A stretch of DNA of 64,000 bases from Candidatus Hydrogenedentota bacterium (GTDB lineage Bacteria > Hydrogenedentota > Hydrogenedentia > Hydrogenedentales > SLHB01): positions 1-64,000 of the forward strand of contig JADLHJ010000027.1 in NCBI GenBank assembly GCA_020848835.1, written 5' to 3'. Below the pieces are notes generated by a model that was given only the letters and a program-made list of their open reading frames with translations, was not told where the DNA came from and did no database searches. The position numbers were made by a program, and so were the translations under genes. Position 1 is the first letter of the stretch, and every line of letters starts with the position of its first letter. This document shows positions 61,788-64,000 of this stretch, in pieces.

Positions 61788-63239
61788 TTAGAATCTTTGA
61801 AATGACGGTGACGCCAGCATGAACACGGGGCCCGCGCCGGACTCCGTGCAGCACTGCGTTTCGAGTTCCGATGCGTCGCGCCCGAGTAAATGCGCTACGA
61901 CCATGCGTTCGCCGCCGGCGTATTCGTCGAGCTTTTTCCAATCCACTTGTGTGCCTTCGATGCGGCTTTCTGCGAGCGCCGCGGTGAAGTGCCAGCGCCA
62001 TAGCATCGAGCCCATCCAATGTTCGGCTTCCTCGGGGTAGCCATCGGGTGTGGGATACTGGAACGGCGTGTGGCCCATGCGCAGCAGGTATTGGTAAAGC
62101 GCGTCGTTGGGATCGCATTCCGCGGCAGTTGCGCGCAGTGCGGAGGCGACGTAACGCAACGGCCGTTTGAATTTGGCGTCCGTAGACGCGCGGAATTCTT
62201 CTGTAGCGAATAATGCGCGCAAGGTTGTTTTGATATCGCCCTTCGATGCCGTGAACGCAGCAGCGACAGCATCGACTGCGGATTGCTGAGGGTCATCCGC
62301 AATAAACCTGCGGCACAATTTCCATGCGAGATATTGCGCGGTAGATGGGTGCGCGGTCACGATTTCGATCACGCGGTCAATGTCAGTCTCGCGGCCACCA
62401 GCGGGAATCATTTGACCGAGCACGGTCTTTTCCCCGTCGTCATGCCAGTCTTCGCGAAACTCCAGACGGCCCTTGAAAAATTTCTGCTCCGAGCGCACTG
62501 TCCAGCCGGTCAGGCAACGTGCCGTTTCCATCACGTCGCGTTGCGTGTAACCGCCATGCACGCCGAGCGTGTGCAACTCCAACAATTCGCGCGCGTAGTT
62601 CTCGTTTGCTTTTTCACTGTCGTTGCTTTTCTTGTTCGCGCGGCCATCGAGGTACCAAAGCATCGCCGGGCTCAACGCGGAGGCCCGCAACAGTTCGCTG
62701 AAATTCCCTAGTGCATGCTTGCGGATCACGTCGCGGTCATCCGCCGTTTTCAGCCATGCGCAATCGCCTTTCGACTGCGCGATGTTGAAATGGTCCGACC
62801 AGAACTCGACCATCACTTCATAAAGTTGCCGATTGCTATAGACCGCGCGTTGTACGGTCGCGCGCGTCAATTCACGCAATAGGAGATCCTGCTTGTACTC
62901 GAATAACTCGCCCAGCGGCGCGGCGAGTGTTTCGTTGCGGCGCACCAGGCTGTCGCAGGCGTAATCGTCGATTGCATCCGGATTTAGTTGCTCTTCCATA
63001 AACGCGTCAATGCCCATTGCCGCGACGCGCGCATAATCGCCGGGCCGCGGCCCAAACGTCAGCCGCCGCAACACGTGCGTCACCGGATCGACCGTTGACG
63101 TTGCGGCAACTTCGAATGGGCCGGCAAGGCCCGGCGCTTGTGGAACACCGAGAAAGCGGACCGTCTGGTCGCAGCCGGTGAGGGCTGCCGCAGACAGCGC
63201 GCTGGCGGCTTGGATAAAATTGCGTCGGGAGATACGCAT
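61788..63239 (-). CDS. DUF1800 protein, Tat lipoprotein
   Basis: A 483-residue DUF1800 protein. The N-terminus carries a twin-arginine motif (SRRNFIQAAS) and a lipobox (AALTGC), so it is probably a Tat-exported lipoprotein. Family landmarks are VTHVLRRLTFGPRPGDYARV, VMVEFWSDHFNI, NENYARELLELHTLGVHGGYTQRDV and AWKLCRRFIADDP. Function is unknown, but the DUF1800-DUF1501 pair is conserved widely. The start at MRISRRNF is preferred because the signal sits immediately after it; a longer frame of 75 residues upstream overlaps the next gene. Confidence 0.9.
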   Translation of the reverse strand: MRISRRNFIQAASALSAAALTGCDQTVRFLGVPQAPGLAGPFEVAATSTVDPVTHVLRRLTFGPRPGDYARVAAMGIDAFMEEQLNPDAIDDYACDSLVRRNETLAAPLGELFEYKQDLLLRELTRATVQRAVYSNRQLYEVMVEFWSDHFNIAQSKGDCAWLKTADDRDVIRKHALGNFSELLRASALSPAMLWYLDGRANKKSNDSEKANENYARELLELHTLGVHGGYTQRDVMETARCLTGWTVRSEQKFFKGRLEFREDWHDDGEKTVLGQMIPAGGRETDIDRVIEIVTAHPSTAQYLAWKLCRRFIADDPQQSAVDAVAAAFTASKGDIKTTLRALFATEEFRASTDAKFKRPLRYVASALRATAAECDPNDALYQYLLRMGHTPFQYPTPDGYPEEAEHWMGSMLWRWHFTAALAESRIEGTQVDWKKLDEYAGGERMVVAHLLGRDASELETQCCTESGAGPVFMLASPSFQRF

Positions 63240-63247
63240 GGCGTCGA

Positions 63248-63766
63248 TTACGCGTTTGCCGCGGGATGGACAACCGGCGGCATGCTCGCGGCGCGCTGTC
63301 CAAAACGGGACAAGATGACTGCGCCGACGCCGCTCGCCAAAGTCAACGGCATTACAAAGAACCAGCCGAGAATCGGAAACACGAAGGTGATCGACAACAC
63401 GATCCCCCCGCGCAAGACGCGCCGCCACGGGTATGCAGTATCGCTTGCGGAAGCCAGCCGGCACCCGACCAGCCGCGCCAAGCCCGCCGAGCCTACCAGC
63501 GCAACCAGCAATAGTCCCGAGAGCAGAATTGCGCCGAGCAGCTTCAGGCCAGCCGCGCTGTTTAACAGTCCCAGGCTGGCGAGGAACAGGGGCACGCCCA
63601 CCACTGCGCCGACCATCGAGACCTTATAGGGGTTGGCTTCGTAGACGACGCTGGCCCGTTCGACTGCGCGCCGGAACAAGGCCTCGGCCAAGAGCCAGTA
63701 CGCGACGATGGTGATCAGCGTCCCGAGGATTAGAAACAAAATCTTAAATACGTCCGCCATAATCAT
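63248..63766 (-). CDS. Membrane protein, unknown (first gene of the operon)
   Basis: A 172-residue hydrophobic protein with about four membrane helices (residues 7-26, 48-68, 72-95 and 122-148). I do not recognise the family. GGGAG stands seven bases before the ATG. It ends eight bases before the DUF1800 start, so it heads the minus-strand operon that ends at 58.7 kb. Confidence 0.6.
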   Translation of the reverse strand: MIMADVFKILFLILGTLITIVAYWLLAEALFRRAVERASVVYEANPYKVSMVGAVVGVPLFLASLGLLNSAAGLKLLGAILLSGLLLVALVGSAGLARLVGCRLASASDTAYPWRRVLRGGIVLSITFVFPILGWFFVMPLTLASGVGAVILSRFGQRAASMPPVVHPAANA

Positions 63767-64000
63767 GGGTAGTCTCCCGTTTGGGTTCTACCCGCTGGTA
63801 CACCGGCGGACGCGGAGAGGTTACAGGTGGCGGCGCCTGTGCCTCTCATTATTTCGCCCACGGCGTTGCACTCTGGATGGAAAGATTGGAACGCGGATGA
63901 CACGGATTACGCGGATAAGCGCGGATGGGAAACAAGGGATCGCGGTGCGGAAGCAGGAAGACAAGGGCGTGCGAATTAAGCCGTCAATGGTTGACTGTTG
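63767..64000. other. Trailing intergenic stretch with GCGGAT repeats
   Basis: No gene is supported. At about 63892-63929 the hexamer GCGGAT or CGGAT recurs four times, spaced about ten bases apart (GCGGATGACACGGATTACG and continuing). Similar sequences are scattered between genes in related bacteria as I recall them, but one copy proves nothing. Confidence 0.4.

Overview
The window looks like a chromosomal contig from a high-GC, Gram-negative, free-living bacterium of the Planctomycetota/PVC or Hydrogenedentota type. The family content is what suggests this: three DUF1501 proteins, a DUF1800 protein, a PVC-type haem-binding dehydrogenase with a C-terminal CxxCH, a DUF1080 hydrolase, a GldA/GldFG-like ABC system with DUF4340, several Tat signals, and outer-membrane proteins (TolC, an alginate-export-like porin). 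No rRNA, tRNA, CRISPR array or complete insertion sequence is visible, so the lineage cannot be fixed further from this stretch alone.

Layout. 0.2-3.0 kb (minus): a lone SpoIIE phosphatase, a small membrane protein and a Tat-exported DUF1501 protein. 3.1-7.2 kb: an accessory island whose base composition differs from its surroundings. It holds a dCTP deaminase, a small unknown protein, a phage-type regulator/abortive-infection-like protein behind a palindromic operator, a second protein sharing its GGxARAxxLS motif, and a 419-residue HGG-motif protein. 7.3-13.9 kb (plus): Tat-exported gamma-glutamyltransferase, ComB-like phosphatase, a second DUF1501 protein, a methyltransferase and a SulP transporter. 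14.2-20.0 kb: GldA-like ATPase, fused GldF-GldG permease and DUF4340 protein, closed by a terminator. 20.2-32.9 kb: hybrid histidine kinase, receiver protein, DegP/DegQ-like protease, DUF2723-TPR glycosyltransferase, TolC, a sensor phosphatase (SBP3-GAF-PAS-SpoIIE) and a GT-C-like membrane protein. 33.0-39.6 kb: three exported carbohydrate/lipid degradation genes (DUF1080-ceramidase fusion, PVC-type dehydrogenase, beta-propeller glycosidase-like protein). 39.6-45.8 kb (minus): porin, acyltransferase-hydrolase fusion, glycosyltransferase, lipoprotein esterase and a small Fe-S protein. 46.0-49.4 kb: circularly permuted ATP-grasp and alpha-E proteins, then a DHDPS-family aldolase. 49.6-55.9 kb: a four-gene cassette. 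55.9-57.1 kb (minus): ruvC and yebC. 57.3-58.7 kb: a cysteine-hydrolase-like protein and a GNAT acetyltransferase. 58.7-63.8 kb (minus): a near-continuous operon of a membrane protein, DUF1800, DUF1501, ECF sigma factor, zinc-finger anti-sigma factor and another membrane protein.

The strongest candidate for an undescribed system is the 49.6-55.9 kb cassette. Its first gene encodes a membrane-anchored TPR protein whose cytoplasmic N-terminus carries about eight copies of a motif resembling the CheY-binding peptide at the N-terminus of the flagellar switch protein FliM (xQDEIDALL). It is followed by a FlgN-like coiled coil, a FleS/FlrB-like histidine kinase and a FleR/FlrC-like sigma-54 activator, yet no flagellar structural gene is in the window. 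The second candidate is the 3.1-5.9 kb island, which may be a small phage-derived defence or immunity locus.
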